Assembly (NCBI GenBank): GCA_020634165.1
Contig: JACKCF010000005.1
Span: forward strand, 1 to 64,000
Direction of reading: 5' to 3'
Source: Anaerolineaceae bacterium
GTDB taxonomy: Bacteria > Chloroflexota > Anaerolineae > Aggregatilineales > Phototrophicaceae
DNA: 64,000 bases
The notes under the pieces are model-generated. The model saw nothing but the letters and a program-made list of their open reading frames with translations, was not told the DNA's origin and did not search any database. The position numbers were made by a program, and so were the translations under genes. Positions 16,210-24,926 of the stretch are shown piece after piece (the stretch's first letter is position 1; every line of letters starts with the position of its first letter).

Positions 16210-17133
16210 ATGGCTTCCAGCATCAATTTTCGCCAGATCAATGTGCCTGAAGACCTTCCCGCACTCGCCGCTCTCAAAAATACTTACTTTCAGGATCGCA
16301 ATCTGAACCGCACCACCACCGCCGAACGTCAGCAGCAGTTGATGGCCTATCCTGGCCACGATGCCGCCAACGACAACTGCCTCGCCCTGCTCGATGATGG
16401 CAGAACGCTGGTCGGGCATATCTGGCTCTGGCAGCAGACTGCGCAGCGCACCGTCCTCGACCTGACCGTGCATCCCCGCTGGACGCAGCACGGAGTTGGT
16501 CAGCGCCTGCTGGAATGGGGCATCCGGCGCGCCAGAGAACAGGGCAGCCAGTACCTCGATGTGCAGTACCCTATCGCGCTCTACGAGCAAATCGCGCTGG
16601 TGCAGCAGAACGGCTTCAATCCGCTCGGCACCTACCTGAATGCCTCCCTGCCTGCCTCCGTCGAGCTTCCGCCGCTGGATTGGCCGGAAGGCTACACGCT
16701 TAAGCCTTACAGCGAAGTGAACGACATCGGCCTGTATACCCAGGCGATGAACCGCAGCTATGGCGATCAATGGGGCCACATGTCGGATGCCAGCGACGAG
16801 ATTGTGGCACAGTCCTTCGAGCATTATCCGCCGGAAAATGTGTTCCTGCTCTTTGACGCTGATGCACTGGTTTGTGGCGTGGTCCGCGTCCAGGTTGATG
16901 AAGCCAATGCCACCTATGCCATCGACGCCCCTGGCCTCACACCGGGCCATCGCCAGCCGGAACTTTACCGTGCGCTGCTGCTCTACGCGCTCCATATTCT
17001 GCGCAACAACCAACCCTCCCCTGCCCCGATCTCGCTAGATTCCTGGGGAGATGCCAATTCATCCGTCGCCACCTTCTGGCAGCTTGGCTTTGAGTGCAAG
17101 TATCATGCTCTCGGCTATCGATATTATTTGTAG
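16210..17133 (+). CDS. Tandem GNAT acetyltransferase
   Basis: A 307-residue protein with two GNAT-type halves, as in mycothiol-synthase-like enzymes. The N-terminal half has the acetyl-CoA loop W-T-Q-H-G-V-G-Q-R-L-L (the Q/R-x-x-G-x-G motif) after the strand RTVLDLTVHP. The C-terminal half is more degenerate (VNDIGLYTQAMNRSYGDQWG, later VATFWQLGFECKYHALGYRY). The substrate is unknown. It starts at the ATG at 16210 shortly after GGAGATGATTCG, stands alone behind a terminator, and is followed by a gene of different composition. Confidence 0.75.
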   Translation: MASSINFRQINVPEDLPALAALKNTYFQDRNLNRTTTAERQQQLMAYPGHDAANDNCLALLDDGRTLVGHIWLWQQTAQRTVLDLTVHPRWTQHGVGQRLLEWGIRRAREQGSQYLDVQYPIALYEQIALVQQNGFNPLGTYLNASLPASVELPPLDWPEGYTLKPYSEVNDIGLYTQAMNRSYGDQWGHMSDASDEIVAQSFEHYPPENVFLLFDADALVCGVVRVQVDEANATYAIDAPGLTPGHRQPELYRALLLYALHILRNNQPSPAPISLDSWGDANSSVATFWQLGFECKYHALGYRYYL

Positions 17134-17202
17134 ATTTACCATTTATGCAAACATATGCTACGATTAGAATACCTGTTCTAAACACGACTCAAGGCAGAGG
17201 AC

Positions 17203-17409
17203 ATGACAGACCAAGCGAAACCTAATTTCCCTAAGATCGGCAGACCCGCAACTAATGCACTGTTAAATGCGGGCTACACACACCTGGAGCAACTTACCAA
17301 AGTATCAGAAAAAGAACTTAGCAAGTTGCATGGTATGGGACCAAAGGCACTTGGCATCCTAAAGACAGCTTTAGCAAGCAAAGGGATGCATTTTGCAGAT
17401 AATGTTTAA
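17203..17409 (+). CDS. Small helix-hairpin-helix DNA-binding-type protein
   Basis: A 68-residue protein resembling the small family with a helix-hairpin-helix similar to the RNA polymerase alpha C-terminal domain. The segments FPKIGRPATNALLNAGYTHL, LTKVSEKELSKLHGMGPKAL and GILKTALASKG are characteristic, the L-H-G-M-G-P-K-A turn being the DNA-contacting hairpin. AGAGGAC precedes the ATG. It may bind DNA without strict sequence specificity. Codon use is AT-rich compared with the GNAT gene, and a repeat-rich stretch follows. Confidence 0.7.
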   Translation: MTDQAKPNFPKIGRPATNALLNAGYTHLEQLTKVSEKELSKLHGMGPKALGILKTALASKGMHFADNV

Positions 17410-17419
17410 GTCAATCGGA

Positions 17420-17676
17420 ACTACAACTTGAACGCCCGCTGACGACCGAAAACTGGAAACTCTAATGCTAAAACACGAACCTGGTGACTTTGAAGTAGAA
17501 GCGATTGTCGAACCTGTATATGTAGAATCGATTGGCAAAATCTGGTGGTATGGCACACCTGACTGGAGTACACGCCGCGATTTAATTTGAGATTACATCT
17601 TAGAAAAAGGCATCCTTCCTCCTTCGGGGGAAGGACCGAGGATGGGGGTCTTACAACCGGAACGCCTGCTACCGCC
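17420..17676. repeat. Two relic copies of the ABC-permease 3' end flanking a module A repeat
   Basis: Positions 17420-17444 (ACTACAACTTGAACGCCCGC then TGACG) match 24 of 25 bases of 18771-18795, the 3' end of the sugar permease gene (minus strand, coding GRQRAF-K/R-L-stop). A second, more diverged copy lies at 17650-17676. Between them are a reverse module A palindromic repeat (17609-17650) and a 41-codon frame (17465-17590) that I do not accept as a gene. With the beta-propeller gene that follows, this looks like the debris of local tandem duplication or of insertion at the permease end. Confidence 0.6.
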
Positions 17677-17697
17677 CACAAATAGGAACATACATAT

Positions 17698-18771
17698 ATG
17701 AAATTTCCGTACCTCATAGTTCTAGTGCTGTTACTCCTATCCCATATAGTCACGTTTGCAGATGACTCATGCATTGAGCCACGAAACAGCTATTCAGGTG
17801 ATGTAATTGTAGGCATTGAGTGGGCACCAAATAGCCAATCTATTTTTGTTAGCACAATGGGGCGAGTAACAATTTTCGATTTGACATCGTTCACAAAACC
17901 ACCCATCGTTCATGAGGTATGTTCTGGACGCTTTCCCGTCATCGGAGTAGGAAACGCACATTACGCCATAGGCGGTGACTTCCGTTCATCAATTTTGCTC
18001 TTCGATTTGGAAACACATCAACTCATCAATGAAATCGAAGTTCAAGCAGAAAACGTCAATTCTATTGCCTTCAATGAGACAGACAGCTTAATAGTGATCT
18101 CTATATCGGACTGGGACGAAGGTGGTTTCTTTGACATTAATAGAATGCTGGAAATTATTACCATCGACAACGGTGAAGTAGTAGCAACCCTAGATTCTGA
18201 AAGAGATGAATCGGCACCATACCTATCATTCAAAATGGGCGTTGCGTTTATGTCCGATGGCCGTGTTCTCGCAACCGGATTGGATCAAGAAGACTCCTTC
18301 GTCGAAACTCAACCTATTGTGATACTTTGGGACTGGCAAAACAGCGAAAGTAGCACAGTCGAAGTCGAACCAAATAAATTGATTGGGCTGCTTGATGAAA
18401 TGAGCCTAGTGACTCTCGAAATAATCGGAAGGGATGAAATACTTCTACAGACTACGAATCTGGAATCTCATGACCCACTATCGTCGGCAAGCTATGCAAT
18501 TGCTGCCACTGAACTGGCGGATATCGAGCTTGCCACCACCAGCGAATTATCCTTAATAGCAATCGAGAATTCAGAGAGACATGTCTGGATTATCGATCTT
18601 TCAAGCCAGACTATCACAAATGAAAGGCAGCTTGAGGGATATGCAATAGAAATGGCTTTCAACCAGTCTGGCAACCAGCTAGCCATCGGTTATGGTAGCG
18701 GCAATGTCGAGGTTTGGAATCTCGAAACAGGTGAAATCTCCCCTATCGGCAACGCTTTAGCTCATGAATAA
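17698..18771 (+). CDS. Secreted WD40-like beta-propeller protein
   Basis: A 357-residue protein with a signal peptide (KFPYLIVLVLLLLSHIVTFA) and a mature part made of beta-propeller blades: IVGIEWAPNSQSIFV, VNSIAFNETDSLIVI, IEMAFNQSGNQLAIGYGSG, plus blade ends such as VEVWNLETGE. The blades are more degenerate than in the three tandem paralogues at 28-31 kb but have the same length and layout. Such proteins act as extracellular interaction scaffolds; the ligand is unknown. Codon use is AT-rich relative to the transporter genes. Its stop abuts, tail to tail, that of the sugar permease. Confidence 0.75.
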   Translation: MKFPYLIVLVLLLLSHIVTFADDSCIEPRNSYSGDVIVGIEWAPNSQSIFVSTMGRVTIFDLTSFTKPPIVHEVCSGRFPVIGVGNAHYAIGGDFRSSILLFDLETHQLINEIEVQAENVNSIAFNETDSLIVISISDWDEGGFFDINRMLEIITIDNGEVVATLDSERDESAPYLSFKMGVAFMSDGRVLATGLDQEDSFVETQPIVILWDWQNSESSTVEVEPNKLIGLLDEMSLVTLEIIGRDEILLQTTNLESHDPLSSASYAIAATELADIELATTSELSLIAIENSERHVWIIDLSSQTITNERQLEGYAIEMAFNQSGNQLAIGYGSGNVEVWNLETGEISPIGNALAHE

Positions 18772-19758
18772 CTACAACCTGAACGCCCGCTGACGCCCAT
18801 AGATCGAAATCAGCACCAACAGCACCACGCCCAGGATAATCGACTGCGTGGCTTCCGGCAGTCCCTGCGCTTGCAGCAGGCTGTTGATGAGCTGCAACAC
18901 CAGCGCGCCGGACATCGTGCCCCAGTAGCTGCCCTTGCCGCCAGAAAGCAGCGTGCCACCGACCACCACCGCCGCAATCGACGGGAACAGATAGCGCCCA
19001 CCCAGGTTGAGGAACACAATATCGGTGAATCCGAGCAGCACGAAGCCGCCGAACGCCGCCAGCATGCCACTCATGGCATAGGTCAGTACGACCACCAGTG
19101 GTACGCGCACACCGGAGAGCATGGCCGTCGTCCGGTTGATGCCCACCGCGAACAGCATCTTGCCGTAGGGGGTGCGTTCCAGCAGCAGCCACATGGCGAT
19201 GCCCAACCCAATCCACAGGAAAATCACCCCCGGAATTGGGCCAATCAGCGGCTGCGCGATCAATGTACGCATCAGATCGGGCGTTTCGCCTTCCAATTCG
19301 CCACGTGTCACCTGCAAAATCACACCCTGGACCACGCCAGCCATCGCCAGCGTCATCACCAGCGGCGGAATGCGCAAAAACACAATGCCGAGGCCATTCA
19401 CCAGCCCGATGCCTGCCCCAACCAGCATCACCAGCCCCAATACAGGCAGAATCAGCGCATCCTGACCATCCGTCAGCCGAAATGTGAGGATCGCCCCCAG
19501 CGTCACAACCGAGGCCACCGACAGGTCGATGCCTTCGCCGCCGCTGATAATCACCAGCGTTTGCCCAGCAGCGATAATCCCTAAAAAGGCCGCCAGTCGC
19601 ACGATGTTGATCGCCTGATTGGCATTGACGAAGCCCGGGCTGATGACACCACCCAGCAGGAACAACACAATCGCCAGAATCAGTGCAATGAGCGGCGGCG
19701 TAAGTCGACTGGTGAAGTTGGGCACGAATGAGCCGCGTTTGGCTTTGGCCGTGGTCAT
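18772..19758 (-). CDS. Sugar ABC transporter permease (RbsC-like)
   Basis: A 328-residue inner-membrane permease of the ribose/galactose type, with about eight to ten hydrophobic segments (LIALILAIVLFLLGGVISPG, GVILWIG-like stretches). The conserved EAA-like region is SGGEGIDLSVASVVTLGA, near GQTLVIISG. It forms the channel with the second permease, whose stop it overlaps by 4 bp. It is the last gene of the transporter operon; the final codons (GRQRAFRL) are duplicated at 17420 and 17650 outside the gene. Confidence 0.9.
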   Translation of the reverse strand: MTTAKAKRGSFVPNFTSRLTPPLIALILAIVLFLLGGVISPGFVNANQAINIVRLAAFLGIIAAGQTLVIISGGEGIDLSVASVVTLGAILTFRLTDGQDALILPVLGLVMLVGAGIGLVNGLGIVFLRIPPLVMTLAMAGVVQGVILQVTRGELEGETPDLMRTLIAQPLIGPIPGVIFLWIGLGIAMWLLLERTPYGKMLFAVGINRTTAMLSGVRVPLVVVLTYAMSGMLAAFGGFVLLGFTDIVFLNLGGRYLFPSIAAVVVGGTLLSGGKGSYWGTMSGALVLQLINSLLQAQGLPEATQSIILGVVLLVLISIYGRQRAFRL

Positions 19759-20801
19759 GCTGCGCGCCCTCCCTGCAAACGATAGCGCCGGATCAAATCA
19801 GAGACATAGCGAACGAAGCCTGGGCCAGCCAGCGCAATCAAGATAATCAGCGCATCGACCAGCGTCTGCGACCAGGTCGGCACATCGTAGAACGAGATGA
19901 TATTGCGAATCACCCCCAGGATGACCACGCCCATCATCGCGCCAGCGATACCGCCCTGCCCGCCGCGCAGCCGCGTACCCCCCAGCACCACCGCCACAAT
20001 CGAATCGAGCGTCATGGCATCACCGCTGGTCGGGCTGCCGGAACCCAATGACATGGTTAACGCTAAGGCCGCCATCGCCGCAAAAAAGCCGGAAATCACA
20101 TACGTTCCCAGACGGATACGCTGCACCGGAATCCCTGTCGTGTAGGCCGCTTCAGCATTATCGCCGGATGCGTAGATATACTGCACCAGCCGCGTCTGCC
20201 TCAGGAATGCCCACAGCAGCAGAATGATAGCAATCACAATGAACGCCGGCGGAATCTCCCGCAGAATGGATATGTCCTGAATAATGGGAATATTGGCGAA
20301 GGCTTCCACTTCAATCAGGCGACGATACAGGCCCGTCATGTCACTGGGCAGTTGACCACCCGGACGCGGCAAAATCGTCAGCGCGAGGCCCGCGAAAATA
20401 AAACTGGTCGCATAGGTGGTCACAATCGGCTGCAAGCGCAGATACGCCACCGCGATGCCATTCAGCAGGCCTGCCGCCATCCCCACCAGCGCCACCAGCC
20501 CAATCGCCAGCAGAATATCGCCGCCAGCCGTTTCTGGTGTGATCCACGTGACCAGCAGTGCATTACACAATGAAACCATCGCCCCGACCGACAGGTCAAT
20601 GCCGCCGCCGATAATCACAATTGCCTGCCCTACCGCCAAAATCGCCAGCGGCAAAAACACGCGAATATTGCGATTCAGCACCGAAGGATCGAACAGGTTA
20701 TCCTGTCGCGAATAATTAATCAGCACCACCACGATCAGCAGCAGCAGCGCGAATAAATACGAGTTGCGTGCCAGCAAGCGCCGGAAGTTGGCCTGATTCA
20801 T
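19755..20801 (-). CDS. Sugar ABC transporter permease (RbsC-like), second subunit
   Basis: A 348-residue membrane protein homologous to the downstream permease. It carries the family region GQAIVIIGGGIDLSVGAMVSLCNALL and the later VVLGGTRLRGGQGGIAGAMMG, which contacts the ATPase. Two different permeases beside one ATPase suggest a heterodimeric channel, as in several autoinducer-2 or ribose-type systems. It overlaps both neighbours by 4 bp, so stoichiometric translation is likely. Confidence 0.9.
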   Translation of the reverse strand: MNQANFRRLLARNSYLFALLLLIVVVLINYSRQDNLFDPSVLNRNIRVFLPLAILAVGQAIVIIGGGIDLSVGAMVSLCNALLVTWITPETAGGDILLAIGLVALVGMAAGLLNGIAVAYLRLQPIVTTYATSFIFAGLALTILPRPGGQLPSDMTGLYRRLIEVEAFANIPIIQDISILREIPPAFIVIAIILLLWAFLRQTRLVQYIYASGDNAEAAYTTGIPVQRIRLGTYVISGFFAAMAALALTMSLGSGSPTSGDAMTLDSIVAVVLGGTRLRGGQGGIAGAMMGVVILGVIRNIISFYDVPTWSQTLVDALIILIALAGPGFVRYVSDLIRRYRLQGGRAA

Positions 20802-22327
20802 GCGGTTGGTTCTTCCTTGTGATGGCTGGCGTCGTGGTGGGTCGCCCCCATACTGGCCGCGACCAGATTTTCCCGCGTGACATTCTCACCAGCCAGTTCG
20901 GCGCTGATGCGACCATCGTGCATAACCAGCACACGGTCACACAATCCGAGGAGTTCTTCATCGTCGCTGCTGTAGAACAGAATTGCCGTCCCCTGATGCC
21001 GCAAATCGGCCAGCAGCTTATAGAACTCGCCCTTGGCCCCCACATCGACGCCCTTGGTCGGGTCGTTCAGCAGCAGCAGCTTAGGGTCACGTAGCAGCCA
21101 CTTGCCGATGACCACTTTCTGGGCATTCCCACCGCTGAGGCTGTTGACAGGCGCATCCAGCGAGGCCATTACCAGACTGAGATCATCCGATACCGCTCCC
21201 GCTTCAGAACGAGCGCGCTGCATGCGTAACGGCGTCCCAAATTCGCGCAAAGATGGCAGCATGAGGTTGTCCAATATCGAGCGAATCAGCAGCAGCCCTT
21301 CGTTGCCGCGATCACCGGGCACGAACGCCACATCCTGCTTCATCGCCTGCCGAGGGTGCGAAAAATGCACTCGCCGCCCACTGAGCGTCAAGGCGCCCTG
21401 GAACGGAATCGCGCCAAAAATCGCCAGCAATAAGTCCGACTGTCCCTGCCCTTGCAAGCCGCCGATGCCGAGCAGTTCACCATCGCGCAGATCAAAACTG
21501 ACGCCGCGCAGTTTTTCAGTCGTCAGGTCGCGCACATCCAGCCGAATTGGTGCACCCGCTGCAACAGGCTCGCGGGCTTCGCGTTCCAGCGCTGCCGCCC
21601 CTTCGATCATCATCTGCACCAGTTGCCGTTCGCTCGTCGCTGCGATGTCTACCGTCCCTACATGGGACCCGTTGCGCAGCACTGTCGCCTGATCAGCCAC
21701 GCGGAAAATCTCATCCATCCGGTGCGAGACGAACACAATCGCCATGCCCGCGCTTTTCCAGTCCTCGATCAACTCAAACAGGCGTGTCACCTGGGCGCTG
21801 TCGAGGCTGGCCGTCGCTTCGTCGAAGATCACGAGCTGCGGGTCCTGGCTGATCGCTTTCAGGATTTCGACAATCTGCCGTTCATCAGGGGTGAGGTCAT
21901 AAACGGGGGTGGTCGGCGTCAGGCTCGCCGGAATCGTGCCTTTGAACAGGTCGAGCAGTTCCTGGGCACGTTTTTGCATGGCTTTACGATCCAGCCGAAC
22001 GCCATAACGCATCGGCTCATGGGAAAGCCAGATATTCTCTGAAATCGACATCTCCGGCACCAGACTGAGTTCCTGGTAAACCGCCGTGATGCCCTTCTGC
22101 CGGGCCGCCAATGGAGAAGAAAAACTGACGGACTGCCCATCAAGCAGTAGTTGCCCCTCATTGGGGGCAACTACGCCTGTGATGATCTTACTCAGGGTAC
22201 TCTTTCCGCTGCCGTTGGCGCCGATCAGCGCCACAACCTGCCCTGACTGCACCTCAAGGTTGCCATCTGCCAGGGCAACGACACCCCCATACCGTTTGAC
22301 AAGGTGTTGTGCGGAAAGCGTAACCAT
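20798..22327 (-). CDS. Sugar ABC transporter ATP-binding protein (RbsA/MglA-like)
   Basis: A 509-residue double-ATPase. The first domain has Walker A G-A-N-G-S-G-K-S-T and Walker B L-V-I-F-D-E-A-T, with a non-canonical signature L-T-P-D-E-R-Q in place of L-S-x-G-Q. The second has a degenerate Walker A (G-L-Q-G-Q-G-Q-S-D) but an intact L-S-G-G-N-A-Q-K signature and L-L-N-D-P-T-K-G-V-D. This asymmetry is normal for the carbohydrate-uptake CUT2 class. It powers uptake of the ligand bound by the lipoprotein encoded 5 bp upstream. Confidence 0.9.
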   Translation of the reverse strand: MVTLSAQHLVKRYGGVVALADGNLEVQSGQVVALIGANGSGKSTLSKIITGVVAPNEGQLLLDGQSVSFSSPLAARQKGITAVYQELSLVPEMSISENIWLSHEPMRYGVRLDRKAMQKRAQELLDLFKGTIPASLTPTTPVYDLTPDERQIVEILKAISQDPQLVIFDEATASLDSAQVTRLFELIEDWKSAGMAIVFVSHRMDEIFRVADQATVLRNGSHVGTVDIAATSERQLVQMMIEGAAALEREAREPVAAGAPIRLDVRDLTTEKLRGVSFDLRDGELLGIGGLQGQGQSDLLLAIFGAIPFQGALTLSGRRVHFSHPRQAMKQDVAFVPGDRGNEGLLLIRSILDNLMLPSLREFGTPLRMQRARSEAGAVSDDLSLVMASLDAPVNSLSGGNAQKVVIGKWLLRDPKLLLLNDPTKGVDVGAKGEFYKLLADLRHQGTAILFYSSDDEELLGLCDRVLVMHDGRISAELAGENVTRENLVAASMGATHHDASHHKEEPTA

Positions 22328-22332
22328 CTTAA

Positions 22333-23484
22333 CTAGCTACCGGAGCTTTCTTCTGCTTCTTCAGTACCCATGTCCATGCCTTCAACTTCAGGCTCACCGA
22401 CATCGGGCGTGACGTCCATCTCGGTCAGTTCTTCACCAGCAATCAGCTTGATCGCGCCTTCTTGCGTGATGATACCGTCGAGGGTGAAGGAAGCCGGAGC
22501 TTCACCAATGTTCTGCGCATCGTAAACTTCTTGCAGATTTTCATTGGTGACAGAGTACGGAATCGGAACGTAGAGCGTGTTACCGAATGGGCCGCTGAAA
22601 GCCTCTTCGTTGATTTCCGCGCCACGCAGCAGTTCGATAGCGACGCGCAGGCCGCTGGCACCGATACCAGGCGGGTTGACCACACCGATGGTCGTGAAGT
22701 CAGGATTTTCCATCAGGGTTTCTTCCCACATCTGCAGGAAGCTGGCACGAGCTTCACCAGTTGCAATCGGCGGATTTTCCAGGCCAGCATCCATGATGGC
22801 TGTCATCACGCCGGAAGCCATACCGTCTTGCGTCCACACGCCGTCAATGCCCGTCAGGGAAGCCAGGAAGTCGCTCATTACCTGCTGACCAGTCGCCTGG
22901 TCCCACATACCGCTTTCACGGCCAATAACCTCGATGCCAGGGTACTCAGCCAGCACTTCTTCAACACCTGCCATACGGGCTTCGTTAGCCGGATGGCCCA
23001 CAAAACCTTCGATCAGGACGATACTGCCCTCACCGCCAAGCTGTTCTGCCAGCCATTCCGCGCTGATCATCGCCCATTCTTTCTGGTCGATGACGACGTT
23101 GATCGCACCCGCTGCGCCAATTTCCTGGTCCACAGCGATGACCACGACGCCTTCGTCGGTGGCTTCTTCAATCGCCAGATTCAGACCCGTCTGGTCGCCT
23201 GGGTTGACGATGATGGCATCGACGCCGCGATTCAGCAGGTTCTGGATCTGCTGCACCTGGCCACTGACGTCCGTGTCTGTGCTCTCGATGACGAGATCAA
23301 TCGTAATACCGTACAGCTCTTCAATTTCGGCAGCGGCATCTTCGATCTGCTTAATCATCTGGGTACGCCACTCACTGCCGACGAAGCTGTTGGAAACACC
23401 AATGGTGTAAGTATCCTGAGCTTGTACAATGCCGCTGAACGCCAGGACAAGCACCAACACAAGAACAAGTAAACGTTTCTTCAT
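22333..23484 (-). CDS. Sugar-binding protein of CUT2 ABC transporter
   Basis: A 383-residue secreted protein with a signal peptide (KKRLLVLVLVLVLAFSGIVQA) and a Peripla_BP_4 (ribose-type) fold: TIGVSNSFVGSEWRTQMI, the NLLNRGVDAIIVNPGDQTGL strand-loop, VVVIAVDQEI, then a hinge near TGEARASFLQMWEE. No lipobox Cys is seen at the cleavage site, so anchoring may differ from typical Gram-positive lipoproteins. The last 30 residues are acidic and low-complexity. It heads the transporter operon, with AGAGGAG upstream of its ATG and a shared operator 37 bp before the start. Confidence 0.9.
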   Translation of the reverse strand: MKKRLLVLVLVLVLAFSGIVQAQDTYTIGVSNSFVGSEWRTQMIKQIEDAAAEIEELYGITIDLVIESTDTDVSGQVQQIQNLLNRGVDAIIVNPGDQTGLNLAIEEATDEGVVVIAVDQEIGAAGAINVVIDQKEWAMISAEWLAEQLGGEGSIVLIEGFVGHPANEARMAGVEEVLAEYPGIEVIGRESGMWDQATGQQVMSDFLASLTGIDGVWTQDGMASGVMTAIMDAGLENPPIATGEARASFLQMWEETLMENPDFTTIGVVNPPGIGASGLRVAIELLRGAEINEEAFSGPFGNTLYVPIPYSVTNENLQEVYDAQNIGEAPASFTLDGIITQEGAIKLIAGEELTEMDVTPDVGEPEVEGMDMGTEEAEESSGS

Positions 23485-23520
23485 TTGCGTTGCTCCTCTG
23501 TAAACTGCAAACGTATATCA

Positions 23521-23595
23521 TTCATTATTTTGAACTTATGGGCCGGATTGCCCACATTCCCATCGAGTTTAGCGATTCCAAAGGCGATTTGTCAA
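23521..23595 (-). promoter_or_regulatory. Promoter and TTCA-N6-TGAA operator of the sugar transporter
   Basis: On the minus strand TTGACA (23595-23590) is followed after about 18 bp by TAAACT, a plausible promoter. Downstream lies TTCAAAATAATGAA (23534-23521), identical over 14 bases to the site at the FAD-oxidoreductase promoter and extending to GTTCAAAATAATGAATG. The match links transporter and catabolic genes to one regulator, best guessed to be the YhfZ-like protein. Confidence 0.55.
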
Positions 23596-23691
23596 CGAAG
23601 CACTCAACAAACTGAACAAATCGCCCACTAATCTCATATTCACCAGCCCTCTTGATACCTGCATTTAAGCTAAACTCGCTTGCAGGCACAA

Positions 23692-23731
23692 TTCCCCTCT
23701 CCTTAAGGGAGAGGATTTAGGGGAGGAGTTA
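23692..23731. repeat. Palindromic repeat, module B
   Basis: ATTCCCCTCTCC-TTAA-GGGAGAGGATTTAGGGGAGGAGTT, a diverged module B forming a CCTCTCC/GGGAGAGG hairpin. It sits at the 3' end of the TIM-barrel gene and may separate that transcript from the transporter operon. Confidence 0.6.
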
Positions 23732-24649
23732 TATCTTAAATTGCATGAACTGCTCAAGATAATGCTTCGACTGCAAAATAGAGCGCTTGACGTCATCTTC
23801 GTTGCTCTCATAGGCGCGATCTTCCACTTCGATACAGACCGGACCGCGATAGCCCACATCAGTCAGGGCCGCGAAGAAAGCGCTCCAATCGACATCACCC
23901 AACCCTGGCAGCTTTGGCCGATGCCAGCCCAGGCCCAGGATGCCGCGTTGGTACAGCAGGTCGCTGTCGACGCGCTCGTCCTTGGCATGCACATGCACGA
24001 ATTTGCTATGGAATTCTTTAATAGCCCGTTCAATGTCAATGAACTGCCAGATCAGATGCGAGGGGTCAAAGTTGAGGCCGAAGTTGTCACTCGGAATCAT
24101 ATCGAACATGCGCCGCCAGACATCCGGCGAAATGGCTAAATTCTTGCCACCTGGCCACTCATCCAGCGAGAACAGCATCGGGCAGTTCTCAATGCCGACT
24201 TTGACGCCCTGCTCTTCCGCAAAGCCAATGATTGGCTTCCAGACAGCGGCATAATCATCCCAGCTATCTTCAATCGCCTTCGACGGATCACGCCCAATGA
24301 AAGTCGTCATCACGTTGATGTCCAGCATCTTGGACGCGGCAATCACCTTCCTGATGTGGTCGGTATAGGTCGCACGTTCATCAGCATCAGCCGCCAGCGG
24401 GTTCGGGTAGTATCCCAGCGACGAAATCTTCACGCCGTATTTTTCACTCAGCGCCTTAACCGCCGCCGCATCGCTGGCGGAAAAATCGCTGACGTCGATA
24501 TGCGTCACCCCCGCATAACGCCGTTCGGCCTTGCCCACTGGCCAGCACATCACCTCAATACACTGAAAACCATGTTCTGACGCAAACTTCATCACCTCTT
24601 CCAGCGAATAATCCGCCAGAATCGCCGTGACAAAACCCAGTTCCATCAT
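23729..24649 (-). CDS. Sugar phosphate isomerase/epimerase (AP-endonuclease-2-type TIM barrel)
   Basis: A 306-residue TIM-barrel protein of the xylose-isomerase-like superfamily. Metal-binding-type residues are visible in V-G-I-E-N-C-P-M (Glu), F-G-L-N-F-D-P-S-H-L (Asp, His), V-H-V-H-A-K-D (His) and V-C-I-E-V-E-D (Glu). Such enzymes isomerise or epimerise ketoses, or act on inositol-derived substrates (IolE/IolI-like). AAAGGAG precedes the ATG by 10 bases. It lies between the transporter operon and a second dehydrogenase on the same strand, so a shared pathway is likely. Confidence 0.85.
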   Translation of the reverse strand: MMELGFVTAILADYSLEEVMKFASEHGFQCIEVMCWPVGKAERRYAGVTHIDVSDFSASDAAAVKALSEKYGVKISSLGYYPNPLAADADERATYTDHIRKVIAASKMLDINVMTTFIGRDPSKAIEDSWDDYAAVWKPIIGFAEEQGVKVGIENCPMLFSLDEWPGGKNLAISPDVWRRMFDMIPSDNFGLNFDPSHLIWQFIDIERAIKEFHSKFVHVHAKDERVDSDLLYQRGILGLGWHRPKLPGLGDVDWSAFFAALTDVGYRGPVCIEVEDRAYESNEDDVKRSILQSKHYLEQFMQFKI

Positions 24650-24768
24650 GGTGCATTCACTCCTTTATCTTGCATGTTCGCTGTTCTAATGTAGGGGCAC
24701 ACATTGTGCCCTGACGAATCTACTGTCTTACCATTGCGACGCAGCATGCTCGCGTCCGCCTGCCGTAA

Positions 24769-24879
24769 ACCCCTCCTCTGAATCTCCTCCCCGTCATGGG
24801 AGGAGACTTTTGGATACTACCAGATCACCAGACAAGGCATCCTTTCACCTCACGGGGGAAGGACAGGAGGATAGGGGTC
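24769..24879. repeat. Palindromic repeat, reverse B (24769-24809) and reverse A (24836-24879)
   Basis: The two modules appear in reverse complement order (B' then A'), which equals A-B on the minus strand, with a 26-bp spacer. Recognisable cores are CTCCTCCCCGTCATGGGAGGAG and CCTTTCACCTCACGGGGGAAGG. It lies between the TIM-barrel and Gfo/Idh/MocA genes and probably splits the transcript or its stability. Confidence 0.7.
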
Positions 24880-24926
24880 AGACAAGGAATGCTACGGTTG
24901 CTGTTTCAACAGATTGTCTGAACGAT

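Noticed and set aside
15679..17013. A 444-codon minus-strand frame
   Set aside because: It runs antisense through the Gfo/Idh/MocA gene, a terminator and the GNAT gene, both clearly coding on the plus strand.
17465..17590. A 41-codon plus-strand frame
   Set aside because: Short, in repeat debris between two copies of the permease end, with no recognisable product.
23498..23520. A LacI-type operator half (TGCAAACG) before the sugar-binding protein gene
   Set aside because: The second half (TATATCA) does not match; the nearby TTCA-N6-TGAA site is the better candidate.
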